From Vombatus ursinus (taxonomy: Eukaryota > Chordata > Mammalia > Diprotodontia > Vombatidae): a stretch of DNA of 64,000 nt. Positions 9,673 to 20,719 of the stretch are shown here, piece by piece. The notes beneath the pieces are model-generated. The model saw only the letters and a program-made list of their open reading frames with translations. It was not told the origin of the DNA and did not search any database. The DNA lies in contig NW_020954557.1 in the NCBI RefSeq assembly GCF_900497805.2, forward strand, positions 39,349,803 to 39,413,802, read 5' to 3'. The stretch's first letter is position 1; each line of letters begins with the position of its first letter. The position numbers were made by a program, and so were the translations under genes.

Positions 9673-10571
9673 TCAACCCCAGGCTCTCAGACAGTGCCTG
9701 CTTCTGCTAATGATCAGAAGTAGCATTTTCTATGAATGTATAATACTTTAGTTAATTAACTAAGATGCTGTATGAACTCCCCATTCTGCAAAATGTACCC
9801 AAATCCCCAAATCAGGCAGCACTGATATCCTTTGTAAATCAGAATCGCCTTTTTTTTGCCTGCTTCAGTTGAGTCTTGTTGATTCTAAGCAATGAAGTAG
9901 GACAGAGACTCCATTTTACAATCTTGCTAGCATTTTGTAAATGTTGCTATAAATGTCTGACAAATTCCAGAATCCCCCAAGTGAAAAAACCAACTGAACA
10001 ATAGGTAGCAGACGTCAGGAGAAAAGTCCTTGCATGTCCTTCTTTGAAAAAATAAGTTTATTTTTTTCCGATACAAATGACATGTGAATATAAGCAACCT
10101 CATGGCACCTCCTTTCACAGCATGAAAGGTGTTATTAAAAGAGAATGCCAGAAGGACTAAGACATGAAGAAGTACAGCTGAGGAAATATGAACTTAATAT
10201 TAGCTTTTGTTATAAAAGCATCATAACCTCACACATCAATTAAGTTAAATGCACACGAGCATGAAATACATTATGTTGGGTGGTCCTCCAGGTCAATGGA
10301 ATCATTAGCTGATTAATCTTTGGGTTAGGACAGGTGATGAATCAACTCAAACTGTCTATCTACTATTAAACACACACACATACAACATTGTCCCAAAAGG
10401 GGAAGCTTGCACATAAAACATTTCCTAATTTGTTAAGTGTACCTTTTAAGAAACACAACTGAACTTCTATGCATGTCCTTCAATTTCCATTTCAATGAGC
10501 TATATTGCCCTGGTTTGAGGAGAACATAGGAATAGAGGAAAGGCACACATTTTTAAGTCTTTCATTAATTA
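9673..10571. other. Mostly unique sequence, candidate conserved non-coding DNA
   Basis: No repeat recognised across about 0.9 kb. Holds a perfect 16 bp palindrome TTAGTTAATTAACTAA (9748-9763) and an AT-rich stretch at 10195-10345 with homeodomain-type TAAT cores ('ttagctgattaatctttg'). A short (CA)n lies at 10370-10382. Confidence 0.4.
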
Positions 10572-10818
10572 GCACCTGGACTTGGAATCAGAATAAACGG
10601 GGCTCAAGACTTGCCTTGGACACTTCATAGCTGTGTGACTATGGGCAAGTCAGTTGACCTCACCCTGTTTCTTCATCTGCAAAAGGGAAATACTAATACC
10701 CTGTAAAAGGCAGATAATAGTTCCAATCTCAGATGTTTGTGGGAAGCTTAAATAAGATGATGTATGCAAAGCAAACGGTTTTGCAAACATTTAAGCATTA
10801 TATGAATGAGTTATTATT
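10572..10818 (+). mobile_element. MIR SINE
   Basis: 'tagcacctggacttggaatc', 'tagctgtgtgactatgggca', 'tttcttcatctgcaaaaggg' and 'aaacggttttgcaaacattt' give a near complete MIR in the plus direction. Confidence 0.85.
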
Positions 10819-11677
10819 GATATTTATCATCTAAGGAAAGCGAGACTTCCATGCTTAAGTAGCAGGTGATCTTTTTTCTGAGTGTATTTTTTTTTCAAGT
10901 CACCAGATTGAAAATTGGACAGCCTTTCCTAGACAGAAATCACTGTCAATGTTTGGTGTGTAGTTAGTTCAGGAAATCTATTTGCTGTTCTAGGATCAAT
11001 GACTACAAGCAGAAAAAAAAAGAGATGGGCTTCTAATTAATGTTGCAACACACACTCAGATCCCGCATCTATACATCAGTTTGAATAAAGGCAACGGGAT
11101 GTGTTGGTTAACTTGCTGGTTAATGTTTAACAATCATCTCTCTGAGGTAGGGAGGAAAGATGGATGTACAACACACTTTTAAGTTTAATGTGCATCATAA
11201 ACATTTTCTCCATCACTTGGTTGAATCTAGACAATCAACAAAACAATAAATCTAACTTGTAGCTTTTGCAAATTACTAAGGTATAAATGCTCACATTAAA
11301 AAAAATTAACAATCAGCTCTTGATGGTTTGAGCTGGCACATTCTTGGGCAGTGTACAATAGTTTTTCGGTGGCTTTCCTTTCTGCATAAGAAACATGAAG
11401 GCGGGAGAAAGTCTTATGAGTTTACCCAAAGCTAAATCATTGCCATTGTCCACTGTAGAGTAGACTCTCCACTGAGATTCTCTAGGATATTATTCATGAA
11501 AGAGGGCACCCAGCAATAGAGCACCACTCTTTTGTTTGCTGTAGTTTATGTCACATGGGGATTCATGGGGTAATAATCAACCAATACCCTGGAATTAAGT
11601 ATAGTTGGGAAGTACTGTTTACTGGGGATTGCTATTAATTTCCATACATCAACTAATTGACCAAGTGGTTATTGGGA
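10819..11677. other. Mostly unique sequence, candidate regulatory DNA
   Basis: No repeat recognised. Around 11100-11135 there are clustered GTTAA words, including GTTAATGTTTAAC (11119-11131), one mismatch from the HNF1 consensus GTTAATNATTAAC. The text at 11040-11350 is complex and lacks decay features of repeats. Confidence 0.35.
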
Positions 11678-11930
11678 GAGACAAATAGGTGGTGCAGTGG
11701 ATAGAGTGTAGGGCCCGGAGTCAGTAAGACTCATCTCACTGAGTTCAAATCTGGCCTCAGACACTTACTAGCTGTGTGACCCTGGGCAAGTCTCTTAATC
11801 CTGTTTGCCTCAGTTTCCTCATCTGTAAAATGAGCTTGAGAAGGAAATGGCAAACCACCCCAGTATCTTTGCCACAAAAAACAGGGTCACAAAGAGTCAG
11901 ACATGACTGAAATGACTGAACAAAAGAAGT
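11678..11930 (+). mobile_element. tRNA-headed SINE with RTE-like tail
   Basis: 'aggtggtgcagtggatagag', 'actagctgtgtgaccctggg', 'gagaaggaaatggcaaacca' and 'agagtcagacatgactgaaa' are all present. Full length; the internal 'gccaagaaaaccccaaatgg' block is shortened. Confidence 0.93.
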
Positions 11931-12514
11931 CCATGACACAGTTCACAAAGTCCTGACAATCCAGCTCAGTGCTATGCAAAGACAAGCACATTACTAAAGG
12001 AACCCTTATACATGGAAGCCCTTGCCAGGCCCAACCCTGTACCACTCCTGACCAGTTGGGTTTTCATGAGGTTCAGTGACTCAGGCATGTTCACTCACAG
12101 CCAAGCAGGAGATCTCAAACCTGGAAATCTCAGACTTTTTTAGCCTTTCTCCCTCTGTTCAGATAATCATCTTTACTCTGATTTATAGCTTCTGGCCTAT
12201 GGGCTTTGGGAAAAGTGATCTTGACTTAAACAGACAGAGATAATCCCCACATGTATATATTTCTACTGATAGAAGTCTTCCTTCCCCCACAAACAGATTC
12301 TTCCAAGTTAATGCAGAATTTCACATTCTCTCTCTCCAGCCCTATATCTTTCAGTTTAATTGATATCCAACACTTGTATCTGAGCTCCCCTCTCGCACCC
12401 CACATGTCTCCTCTCCAATTCCACCAAAGTGAAATAAAAAATATGACTGCTGGAATAAAGGAAGTGCCAAAAACCAATCTTAGATCTCAAGAGGAATATG
12501 ACTGGGCATGAACC
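11931..12514. other. Unassigned non-coding sequence
   Basis: No gene or repeat recognised. Open frames of 83-86 codons on both strands at 12226-12511 overlap each other and show no family features. Confidence 0.45.
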
Positions 12515-12745
12515 CACCTTCTAGGGAAAGGTAGGGGAGTATGGATGTGGAAAACTCTATACAATGTCAGATTTTTTTGATGCTTTTGTTAGTTTAGCTG
12601 AACTGTCCTTTTCTCCTCTTTTTTATTCCTTATTATAAAGGATAGTTCTCTGGAAAGAGGAAGTGATATACTGGGAAATGTAAGAGATGCAAAAAAAAGC
12701 AAAAGAAAAATTAATAAAATACTATTTTTTTTCCCAAAAGAGAGG
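12515..12745 (+). mobile_element. L1 3' UTR fragment
   Basis: 'ggggagtatggatgtgg', 'gctgaactgtccttttctcc', 'tctctggaaagaggaagtg' and 'gatatactgggaaatgtaag' match the same L1 3' end type as at 4.4 and 59.4 kb. It ends in an A-rich tail. Confidence 0.75.
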
Positions 12746-13479
12746 TCCATAAGTCACCTATACTGAATAGTCCTATCTGCAAGAGAGCACCTGACACTTA
12801 GCTAGACCAAAAGATTTACTTGCTTATTTTGACACAAATATGTATCTGTAATTATGAATAATAACGCTCTTTACAGGCCCCACTAAATAAGTAAAGAAGA
12901 GTTATTGGTATTGACAAACCATTGACCTGGACATTAGTGGGAGAACTAATTATTTTTTTCTCAAGAAATGGAACTTATGTTGTAGTTGTGAATTACTCTG
13001 AAACCAAGCCTTCAATAAACTACCTTTTCATACTGAAAAACAAATCTAACTGGGTCTCATCAACATATACTTCATATTACATAATTACAGAGAAATGCGT
13101 ATATCAGGAGTAATGCTTTTGGGTCATCTAATCTTTTCAGAAGCAGGTACCATCATCTTCTGGGAGATGAATGAAGAGGGGAATTTGTATTTTAGGAAAG
13201 CAAATTATCTCTAAGGTCCATTCCCATGCCTCTAAGACCAAGGCCTATTTTTAGTCAGGTATGCTGGAAGGCAAGTGTGGGGCTTCCATTAACATTTATA
13301 GAGAGATTCGCGATGTACTCTTCTGTGGACTACCCAGCAAATGTACTCTTTAGTGCAATGGAAGGTTAAAGCAAGCTTTAAATCATAGCCTTATCATACT
13401 TGCATGTTATTGGCAAGTCTGACTAAAAATAGAATCTCATTACTTTAATTCTGGAGTATTCTTAGGTCAGCCAACCTTT
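12746..13479. other. Unassigned non-coding sequence
   Basis: I see no gene or recognisable repeat here. Confidence 0.45.
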
Positions 13480-13560
13480 ATTATTAATAACAGCATTTCA
13501 CATTTATATAGCACTGTCTGCTCAGGGGAACTTCACAAATTATATACATAAAACTTCACT
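13480..13560 (-). mobile_element. MIR fragment (minus)
   Basis: 'catttcacatttatatagca' and 'acttcacaaattatatacat' resemble the reversed 3' end of a MIR. Only about 80 bp remain. Confidence 0.5.
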
Positions 13561-13758
13561 ACCATAAAGCTCTGGGTTAGAGGGCAACAGGTAGGCAGAT
13601 AACTGACCCATGGCGGCCTCCCCCCAAGAATGCAGAATCTGGACAGTTTTGTCAAATGGATATACATCAAGTCACCTTTTAAAGCAGAGTCACATAGCAA
13701 TTCTCATTGATGACCCAGGGGAACTATACCTTTAAGTTAAATATGGCAGCAACTCCTA

Positions 13759-13795
13759 CTAGATTATAAATTCCTGGAGGGCAAGGCCAATTTCA
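13759..13795 (+). mobile_element. L2 tail scrap
   Basis: 'ttataaattcctggagggca' matches the L2 'tgtaagctccttgagggcag' motif; the rest of the tail is lost to the following microsatellite. Confidence 0.45.
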
Positions 13796-13970
13796 TTATA
13801 TATACTTATATGTGTGTGTATGTATATATATATATAAAATATGTGTGTATATGTACATATATACACATATATGTATGTGTATATTATAAATAGGTATGCA
13901 TATATATGTATATATGTAAGCATGTGTATATACACAGTTATATACACATACACACATACACATATCCATA
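13796..13970. repeat. (TATATG)n/(TA)n microsatellite
   Basis: About 175 bp of interrupted TATA, TGTATA and CACATA repeat, placed directly before hAT-type sequence. The second hAT copy at 15.0 kb has a similar repeat in the same internal place. Confidence 0.92.
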
Positions 13971-14084
13971 TGATTGCAAAGGAAACCAATTACATTGAAA
14001 TATAGTTGTCAAAATATTATTTTTAAAAGTTTACAGAACCAGATAAAGAACCTGAATTCTACATAAATTCAGGTAAAGAACCTG
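13971..14084 (-). mobile_element. hAT-type DNA transposon end
   Basis: 'aggaaaccaattacattgaa', 'atatagttgtcaaaatatt' and the terminal 'agataaagaacctg' match the right part of the element at 14991-15261. The terminal motif appears twice, at 14041-14054 and 14071-14084, suggesting a small local duplication. Confidence 0.65.
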
Positions 14085-14264
14085 GATATCCAGTTTTATC
14101 GGTGTAGAGTACCTCTAACTCATGAAGTCCCTCCAACTCAACCTAATTACAACTAAGTATATTAAGTCTTAGGGAGTCGCCTGAGGTCTACAGAAGTTAA
14201 GTTACTTGCCTAGTGTGACATCGAACATTTATAGTAAATGCTTAATCAGTGCCAGTTGAATTGA

Positions 14265-14400
14265 ATTCAAAAAATTCAGCAAGCATTTGTTGACTGAGGT
14301 ACTATATATACTAAGTGCCAGGAATTCAGAAATGAATAAGATGTTTGCTCCAGGAACTTATAATCTAGTAGGGGATAGGGGTGTGTGACAGGGACAGAAA
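14265..14400 (+). mobile_element. L2 fragment
   Basis: 'agcaagcatttgttgactga', 'ctaagtgccaggaattcaga' and 'ggaacttataatctagtagg' match the L2 block seen also at 7.2, 26.3 and 62.1 kb. Confidence 0.75.
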
Positions 14401-14534
14401 TAACTATCATACAAATAAGAGTGTGATAAATGCATAGGAGAGGAGTTTTATTAGGATGGGTACTTTCTGTGCTACTGGAGATCACAATTTTTCTTCATAC
14501 CCTAGGAGGTAGGGCCTGGGGAAAAAAATCATCT

Positions 14535-14690
14535 GCCGGCCTCCCTTCTGGTATTGAGCCTCTCCGAACTAAGCTAGATTGGCCTTTGGACAACCAAGTT
14601 TTACTAAGATGACCCTGCCTTCAGGAATCCAGAATTCTCTCCACACCAGGATGAGGCTTTAAATAGGACTTTAGTGGAAATGTGGGACAG
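14535..14690 (+). repeat. Copy 2 of an unidentified dispersed repeat
   Basis: 'cctctccgaactaagctaga' and 'gcctttggacaac', then 'ccttcaggaatcc' and 'ggatgaggctttaaatagga', parallel 8662-8855. The copy follows an L2 fragment. Confidence 0.5.
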
Positions 14691-14990
14691 AGATTGAATT
14701 AAAATAACACTTGGTTTCTCATTGTACCTATCAGGAGATCTCTACATGCCCCAGGTCAGTGGCTGGAGTGAAAGCGACCAGCTCTGCCCAATTGGCTCTG
14801 AGGACTACCACTATTAAGGAACCCAGCCACCTGCTAGTCAGCATACAAGGATGGAATACTTATGATTCTTTCTGGATTTATATATGGTATTTTTTTTTAA
14901 CAAGGTAGCATTAATAATAGAAACTTGGGGACAAATACAACTTAAGCTTTTATTTGTATCTACTGTGCAGAGACTAGTAAGTTTCCAGGT

Positions 14991-15261
14991 CAGGGGTCCT
15001 TAACCTTTTTTGTCTCATGACCCCCTTTGGCAGTCTAGGGAAGTGTATGGACCCTTTTACAAAATTTTTAAATGTATAAGTTATATATACCTATATATAT
15101 ATGTACACATAGATGTAATATGTATATACAGATATACCCATAGATAGATATACATATTATATATGAGCATATAATATATATGGTTGCCAAGGAAATCAAT
15201 TATATTGAAATATAGTTACCAAAATTAAAAAAAAATTTACAGACCCCAGGTAAAGAACCTG
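14991..15261 (-). mobile_element. Non-autonomous hAT (Charlie-like) transposon
   Basis: The left end 'caggggtccttaacctttt' and the right end 'ggtaaagaacctg' are inverted copies of each other, the CAGGGTTCTTAACC-type termini of hAT elements. The body ('tcatgacccc', 'ttggcagtctagggaag') is the reverse of that in the 30.1 kb element. A TA-rich microsatellite fills 15070-15185. No transposase and no clear 8 bp target duplication. Confidence 0.75.
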
Positions 15262-15469
15262 AATTCTAGTTCAATACCCAGTTTTGTCAGCAATCTTAGG
15301 GGGTCACCTGAGGTTGACAAAGGTGAAGTGATTTTCCCAGGGTCACCCACTTTCTACCAGAAGTCTTTCTTGATCCTCCCAGATGCTAGCACCCTCCTCC
15401 AACAAATGATCTAATCTTTCTAATGTTTACATTCTACACATACTTTTAAGTGTACATGTTATCTCCCCT

Positions 15470-15705
15470 AATCAAACGGACACTTTTAATTTTTGTCTTT
15501 TTAGGGTATATGATCCTGGTGAGTAGGAATGATTCATTCATTATACATGTGTTACCCTTGCTCAGCAAATGCCTGGCACATAGTATGCACCTAACAAATG
15601 CTTTTCAATTGATTGACTGAATGATTTGTACCCCTAGCACCTACAGTAGTAAAATTCATGCTACATGGTAGGTGCTTAATGAATATTTGTTAATTGATTG
15701 ATACT
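15470..15705 (+). mobile_element. Two consecutive L2 3' ends
   Basis: 'cctggcacatagtatgcacc' with a (TGATTGA) tail at 15618, then 'gtacccctagcacctacag', 'gtaggtgcttaatgaatatt' and a second GATTGAT tail at 15700. Each is an L2 terminus; the second follows the first directly. Confidence 0.75.
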
Positions 15706-15766
15706 GAGTTTCAGAAGCAGGTTCCAAGTCCAGAACTCTACTACGTCTCTCAGATTCGTATAAAGC

Positions 15767-15982
15767 CAGGGATCTCAATAGACTACAGTTCTTGGACCAA
15801 ATCCAATCCATCACCCTTTTTCCAATGGCCAGTAAACTAAGAATTTTTTTGGGAGGGGGTAATTATTTTAAACTATTTTAATTTTAAACTACAATAAAAC
15901 TTTATCTAAAGTAAAGAATATTCTTAGCTCCAGAAGCCTTCAGGATTTAGAACTTCAGGCCATAGTTTGCCAACCCCAGGGG
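15767..15982. mobile_element. hAT-type transposon remnant
   Basis: Left end 'cagggatctcaatagactac' and right end 'catagtttgccaaccccagg' fit the inverted ends of a hAT family whose known termini read 'ggtcagcaaactacggcc'. 'aataaaactttat' and 'gaccaaatccaatcc' in the body support this. No coding capacity. Confidence 0.65.
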
Positions 15983-18407
15983 TAAACTAATAAACATTAA
16001 GATGAAATGTTCAAACACCATAGTATCCACTGGCATAGCCAGACATAGGCAAACCTAAGGAACACGTTTTAAAGCTCTCTTGCCCCAGCCCTTTCAGCTG
16101 CTCTGTTTGTGGCTGGACTCTTTTGCCCGCAATGTCCAGTGAAAGACCATGTTGTAAGTCTCTACTACAAGCCTTGGGCCTTTGTCCCAGGCTGGCCCTA
16201 GAAACAGGTCTCAGTCTTGGGCCTCTTTTCCTTTTCAGGTGAAAGAGATTAATTTGAGGGTCAAGAGAACAAGTCTCAGGAATTCAGAAGTCAGAGTCCA
16301 GCCCAGCATTGATACCCCAAGGAGCTGGGAGTGACCTTCTGGAATAAACTTCAGGCTCCCAGCCCAGTGATAGCCGTGTAAGATGTATCCAACAGCAAGG
16401 CTGCCTTTGGGCATGACTTTAGTATGGTCAGTGCAATGTAGGAACTGAGCTAAGTTGAACCTATTTCCCCCTGCCCCACCTCAGAAACAGTGGTGGTATA
16501 GGAGACAGTGTGCCCCCTAAAGAATTGGGGGAAATGTTTGTATTTTGTTTCTGCTATGTCTTCAAAGTAAATATCCTTTAGAAAAAGCTTTTAAAAAAAA
16601 CTATCAATCTATAAACATATGTAGTTTGTGTCAATGAAGTCAGAGATAGTGGTCCTCTGAAGAGGCACATGCTTCATCAGGAAGTGTTTTGATGAAACAG
16701 AAATAGATTACAAGGCTGGTATGTTTCAGCACATTTCACCTCCTAGGTTTTCCCATAATTTCCTCTTTTCCTGTGCCCTCCAGTTTTGCTGCTTCCCTGT
16801 AGAAACTGTTCCTAGCCAAGCACATCCCAGCAGGGGGTCAAAGTAAGCACTCTGAATCTTCAAGTGAAGGAAGAAGGGAAATCAATAGCAATGCCCCCCA
16901 GACAATGGCGAGTGCAGAAGCCACACTCAATACTCCCAGCTGCTTGTTTGACACTGGAGTCTCAAAGGTGAATCCTGCAAAATGTCACTGTTGTGTGCTC
17001 TTTAAGCACCCTGAGGTATGGGAAGAGGGACAAAGGAGAGCTCACACATAAAGGGCACTGCTTTTGCATTGGACGTGATAAATATGTTTCTCTGAGAAAT
17101 AAAAGGTGAGCTTAAAAAGCAGGCATGCCAGAGGTTGATGAAGGTCTGTAGGTTGCTCAGATGGATAAATGCTTTGTGAAAAGGCCAGTCTATTGACACC
17201 ATTACCTCTGTGACAGCGACCTATGGGGCTCCTCTGGCTCCAGCCTCTTGTCCCCATGATGGAAGGAAGGCTGCAGAATATTGAGGGAGGTTCTCTGACA
17301 CACCAGGTCACAGGACAAGGTGTCATAAACCCATGGAGAGAAACTCCATTGGTTTGCATGGAAGTCAGGTAATTCTACTTCCTCCCTTCTCTCCATCTTA
17401 TGCAGAAGAAGCTTAGTTCCTTCTGTAGCTTCCCAGGAGGCATCATGGTGTCAGTGTGGATCTGAAACAGACAGTCTTTCTCACCGTCTTCTATGGTAGA
17501 TTCACAGAATACTGTTTTTCAGGAAATAGCTTTGTTCAAGCTAAACCCCTACCATCTGCTAAGAATTTGGATCTTTTTGAAAGACTAGAATCCTTGAGTC
17601 CGTGAGTATAAGGCAGAAATAATACAGATAAACATTTTGTTATGCAGAGAGGCCCCAGGACAGTGGGTCTTCCTTATTTTGCTACTCCCAACTATAGTCA
17701 CATAGATTGATTATCTATAGGTAAGAGGTTGATTGTGTTTCATGATTTGGTTAATGATATGGCAGAAAGTACATAAGAGCCTAGGTGGCTGAGCCACAAC
17801 TTTGACATTAATACTGCCACTATTTGTTGCACGAGTCCTTTTTGGCCTTCTGTTCAAGACCTTTTGTCTGGGTTTCTGACCTCAGATGATTACCTTCCTT
17901 GGACTTCCTGGGTCTCCTGCTATCTAAACAGCTGATCTGGGGGTCCAACTTCATTACTTTGTTTCCTGCTGTTTTCTAGGGTCCTACCTACCTGCATGGC
18001 CTTTGCCAAATGTGTTGCCTTTTCCTCTCCATCTGTCCTCCTTGATCCTACATGCCTGACTTCAACCCACCGCCTTGCTATGATTTGCCACCATACCTAC
18101 ATGTACTCTGACTCTGGACCACTTATTAGTTCTCAATCTCCAGCTCTCCCTGACTGCCAGGTCTTCTCCTAGGTATATCCCATCCCTGTACCTACTCTGC
18201 TCCACCAGCCCCCTGAGGCCCAACCATCTGCCATAACCTATGGTTTCTACACCAAGAATGGCACAAAGTACTCTTTGAATGCAAGATCCCTTTAAGCATG
18301 AAATAACACTTGACCTTTGGGCTCATGACAACTTAAGAATTAATTGTAATTTCTGTAAAGGAATCACAATACTGGTAGTTTGGACCCTGTTGGAGAATAT
18401 GCAATGA
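15983..18407. other. Largely unique sequence without recognised features
   Basis: About 2.4 kb with higher GC at 16080-16500 and a pyrimidine-rich part at 17800-18250. An open frame of 105 codons on the minus strand (17042-17359) shows no family features. No gene supported. Confidence 0.45.
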
Positions 18408-18550
18408 GAGAGAGAGAGAGAGAGAGATGGATGATACATATAGATTAGATAGATGATTGATTTTAAATGGTAGGGATGATAGATAAACTAGAAGGTGAAA
18501 TATATACATATATGATATTATACACACATGATAATGATGAAATAGTAGGA
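18408..18550. repeat. (GA)n followed by GATA-rich simple repeat
   Basis: (GA)n at 18408-18427 is followed by degenerate GATA/GATGAT repeats to about 18545. Confidence 0.85.
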
Positions 18551-18639
18551 CCATCTCTCTCCCATATGTCACCTGAAGGAGGTGATAGTTAGAAAGTAAG
18601 AAGGCTTTTGGTGGACAGATTCAATTACTTGAATCTAGT

Positions 18640-18745
18640 TGAAAGGAAGCGTGGCATAAGTAAAAAGAGCTGGCCTCAAGTCATGAAGATTTAGGTTCAA
18701 GCCCTGTCTTGAGACCAGCTCTCTTATCCCTATCCCATGCTGCAT
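18640..18745 (+). mobile_element. SINE fragment (MIR/MAR1 head)
   Basis: 'ggaagcgtggcataagtaa', 'cctcaagtcatgaagattta' and 'ggttcaagccctgtctt' are a tRNA-like head with B-box. The rest is missing. Confidence 0.65.
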
Positions 18746-18994
18746 CTTACCTGGAGCCACAGGGTGAAATAAATCTACCAACCTAAAGCCTTCTCACTTT
18801 CTAAATCTTATCTCCTTCAGAAATGGTTTTCTAAGTATTGCTTCAATATTCTTTTATCAAATGCACAGTAGGAATAAATAGTGGCTGGACACTCTTGATT
18901 TTCACTTATGGGAAATGGAGCTGTTCACATATCTTCCTCTTCTCTTATTAAATTTTAACAAACCTTGAGAAGGTTTTTCCCTCATTGTTAGTAC

Positions 18995-19242
18995 CTGAAT
19001 AATAATAATAAAAGTTCACATTTATACAGCATCTTAAGATACATTATCTTAATTTATTCTCACAACAACTCTATGAAATGGGTACTACAGATGTTCACAG
19101 ATGCAGAAACGAAGATGTAGAAGAATGACATGATTTCCTGTGGAGATACAGATCTAAGTGTGGGAAGCAGGATTCACACTCGTGACTTTCCTGACACCAA
19201 GTCTAAGGCTCTTTGCTAGTATCCGCTATGCTGTGATAGTCC
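18995..19242 (-). mobile_element. MIR SINE (minus)
   Basis: 'tcacatttatacagcatctt', 'ttctcacaacaactctatga', 'gcaggattcacactcgtgac' and 'ctatgctgtgata' run in reversed MIR order. Confidence 0.8.
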
Positions 19243-19362
19243 ACTGGGAGGTTAGGCAGGGACAAAAATCACACAGTTACACCTGAAATTTGAAGGCAGG
19301 AGTAGTTGGAGAATATAAAAGTAGAAGGTACATATAATTAAATGTGGTATATAAAAAGGGTC

Positions 19363-19837
19363 ATAAAAACCTGGAAAGACTTACATGAACTGAAGTTGAG
19401 TGAAGTGAGCAGAACCAGGAGAACATTGTGCATACACAGTAACAATAACACTGTGTGATGATCAACTATGATTGACTTAGCTCTTCTCAGAAATACAATG
19501 ATCCAAGACAATTCCTAAAGACTCATGATGGAAATGCCATCCATATCCAGAGAAAAAACTGATGCAATCTGAATGCAGATCAAAGCATACTATTTTCACT
19601 TTTGAGGGGGGGTTGTTTTTTTTTTTGTTCTGTTTCTTCTTTCACAAATGACTAATATGGAAATATGTTTTGCATGATTGCACATGTATAACCTGTATTG
19701 AATTGTTTACTGTCTTGGGGAGGGTGGAGGGGAGGAAGAGGGAAAAATTTGGAACTCAAAATCTTTCAAAAAATGAATGCTAAAAATTGTCTTTACATGT
19801 AATTGGAAAAAATAAAATACTGTTACATAAAAAAGTG
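19363..19837 (+). mobile_element. 5'-truncated L1 insertion with target-site duplication
   Basis: The copy contains the marsupial L1 3' end: 'cctggaaagacttacatgaa', 'agcagaaccaggagaacatt', 'acaatgatccaagacaattc', 'ggaaatatgttttgcatgat', 'atttggaactcaaaatcttt' and an A-rich end. It is flanked by AAAAGGGTC at 19354-19362 and 19838-19846, a perfect 9 bp duplication that marks target-primed insertion. Only the 3' end of the element was copied. Confidence 0.9.
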
Positions 19838-19846
19838 AAAAGGGTC

Positions 19847-20349
19847 CATAGCTAGGTGATCCAGAATGAATATGGGAACTATTCATTAGTACATGAAAGA
19901 AGCAATTATACCACTAACCTGAGGCAGCCTTTTAATTGTGGAGGACAGTGATGGTTCAATTCAATGTTTTCTCAGAGTAAGACAAACAAAAAAAGAGTAA
20001 ACACATACTAGGAGCTGGATAAATGTTTGCCGACGTTCATGGATCTACACCTTGGTGAGGTTAATGTCAGGAGCAAGTCAAGTCCAGCACACTTCTGCTT
20101 CAAATCCAATTAGGTGCCATGTTGTACCTTTTATATGGGAAGGCCTGATCAGTCACGCTTCTTGTTCTAAACATTCTGGAATTTTTATCGGCTGGCTCCA
20201 GAGCCAGGGTCCTCAAGGCAGCAGTTGGGCCGCTGCCTGTTTCTGGATGTTCTTCTAGTTGATTTAATCCCTGATTCACAGGGAAAACATCCAGTGAAAA
20301 CAGCCAGCTAAGACTTGATTATATTAAATGAGGGGTTATGTTGAAGCTT
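19847..20349. other. Unassigned non-coding sequence
   Basis: No repeat or gene recognised between the L1 insertion and the next SINE. Confidence 0.45.
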
Positions 20350-20604
20350 GGGGCAGCTAGTTAGTGCAGTGGATAGAACATTGGTCCTGGAGTCAGGAAG
20401 ACTCATCTCACTGAGTTCAAATCTGGCCTCAGACACTTACTAGCTGTGTGACCCTGGGCAAGTCACTTAACCCTGTTTGCCTCACTTTCTTCATCTTTAA
20501 AATGAGCTGGAGAAGGAAATGACAAATCATTCCAGTATCTTTGCCAAGAAAACCCCAAATGGGGTGAGGAAGAGTCAGACAAGACTGAAACAACTGAACA
20601 ACAA
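20350..20604 (+). mobile_element. tRNA-headed SINE with RTE-like tail
   Basis: Full length: 'gggcagctagttagtgcagt', 'gtcaggaagactcatctcac', 'ctgtgtgaccctgggcaagt', 'tttgccaagaaaaccccaaa' and 'gactgaaacaactgaacaac'. Flanks TGTTGAAGCTT and TGTCGATGCTCTT may be a worn target duplication. Confidence 0.93.
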
Positions 20605-20719
20605 CGTGTCGATGCTCTTATAGCAATCCACCTTTATTCAGTACTTAATAGTTAGCCAAAAATGCTTTCCTCCTTTCAAGATAGCCCCTGAGGTCCCTTC
20701 CAGTCATATGTCGATGTGT

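Noticed and set aside
14535-14600. 5S rRNA-derived SINE, suggested by 'ctccgaactaagctag'
   Set aside because: Likeness to the 5S 'tctcggaagctaagcag' stretch is short and the flanks do not follow 5S; left as an unidentified repeat.
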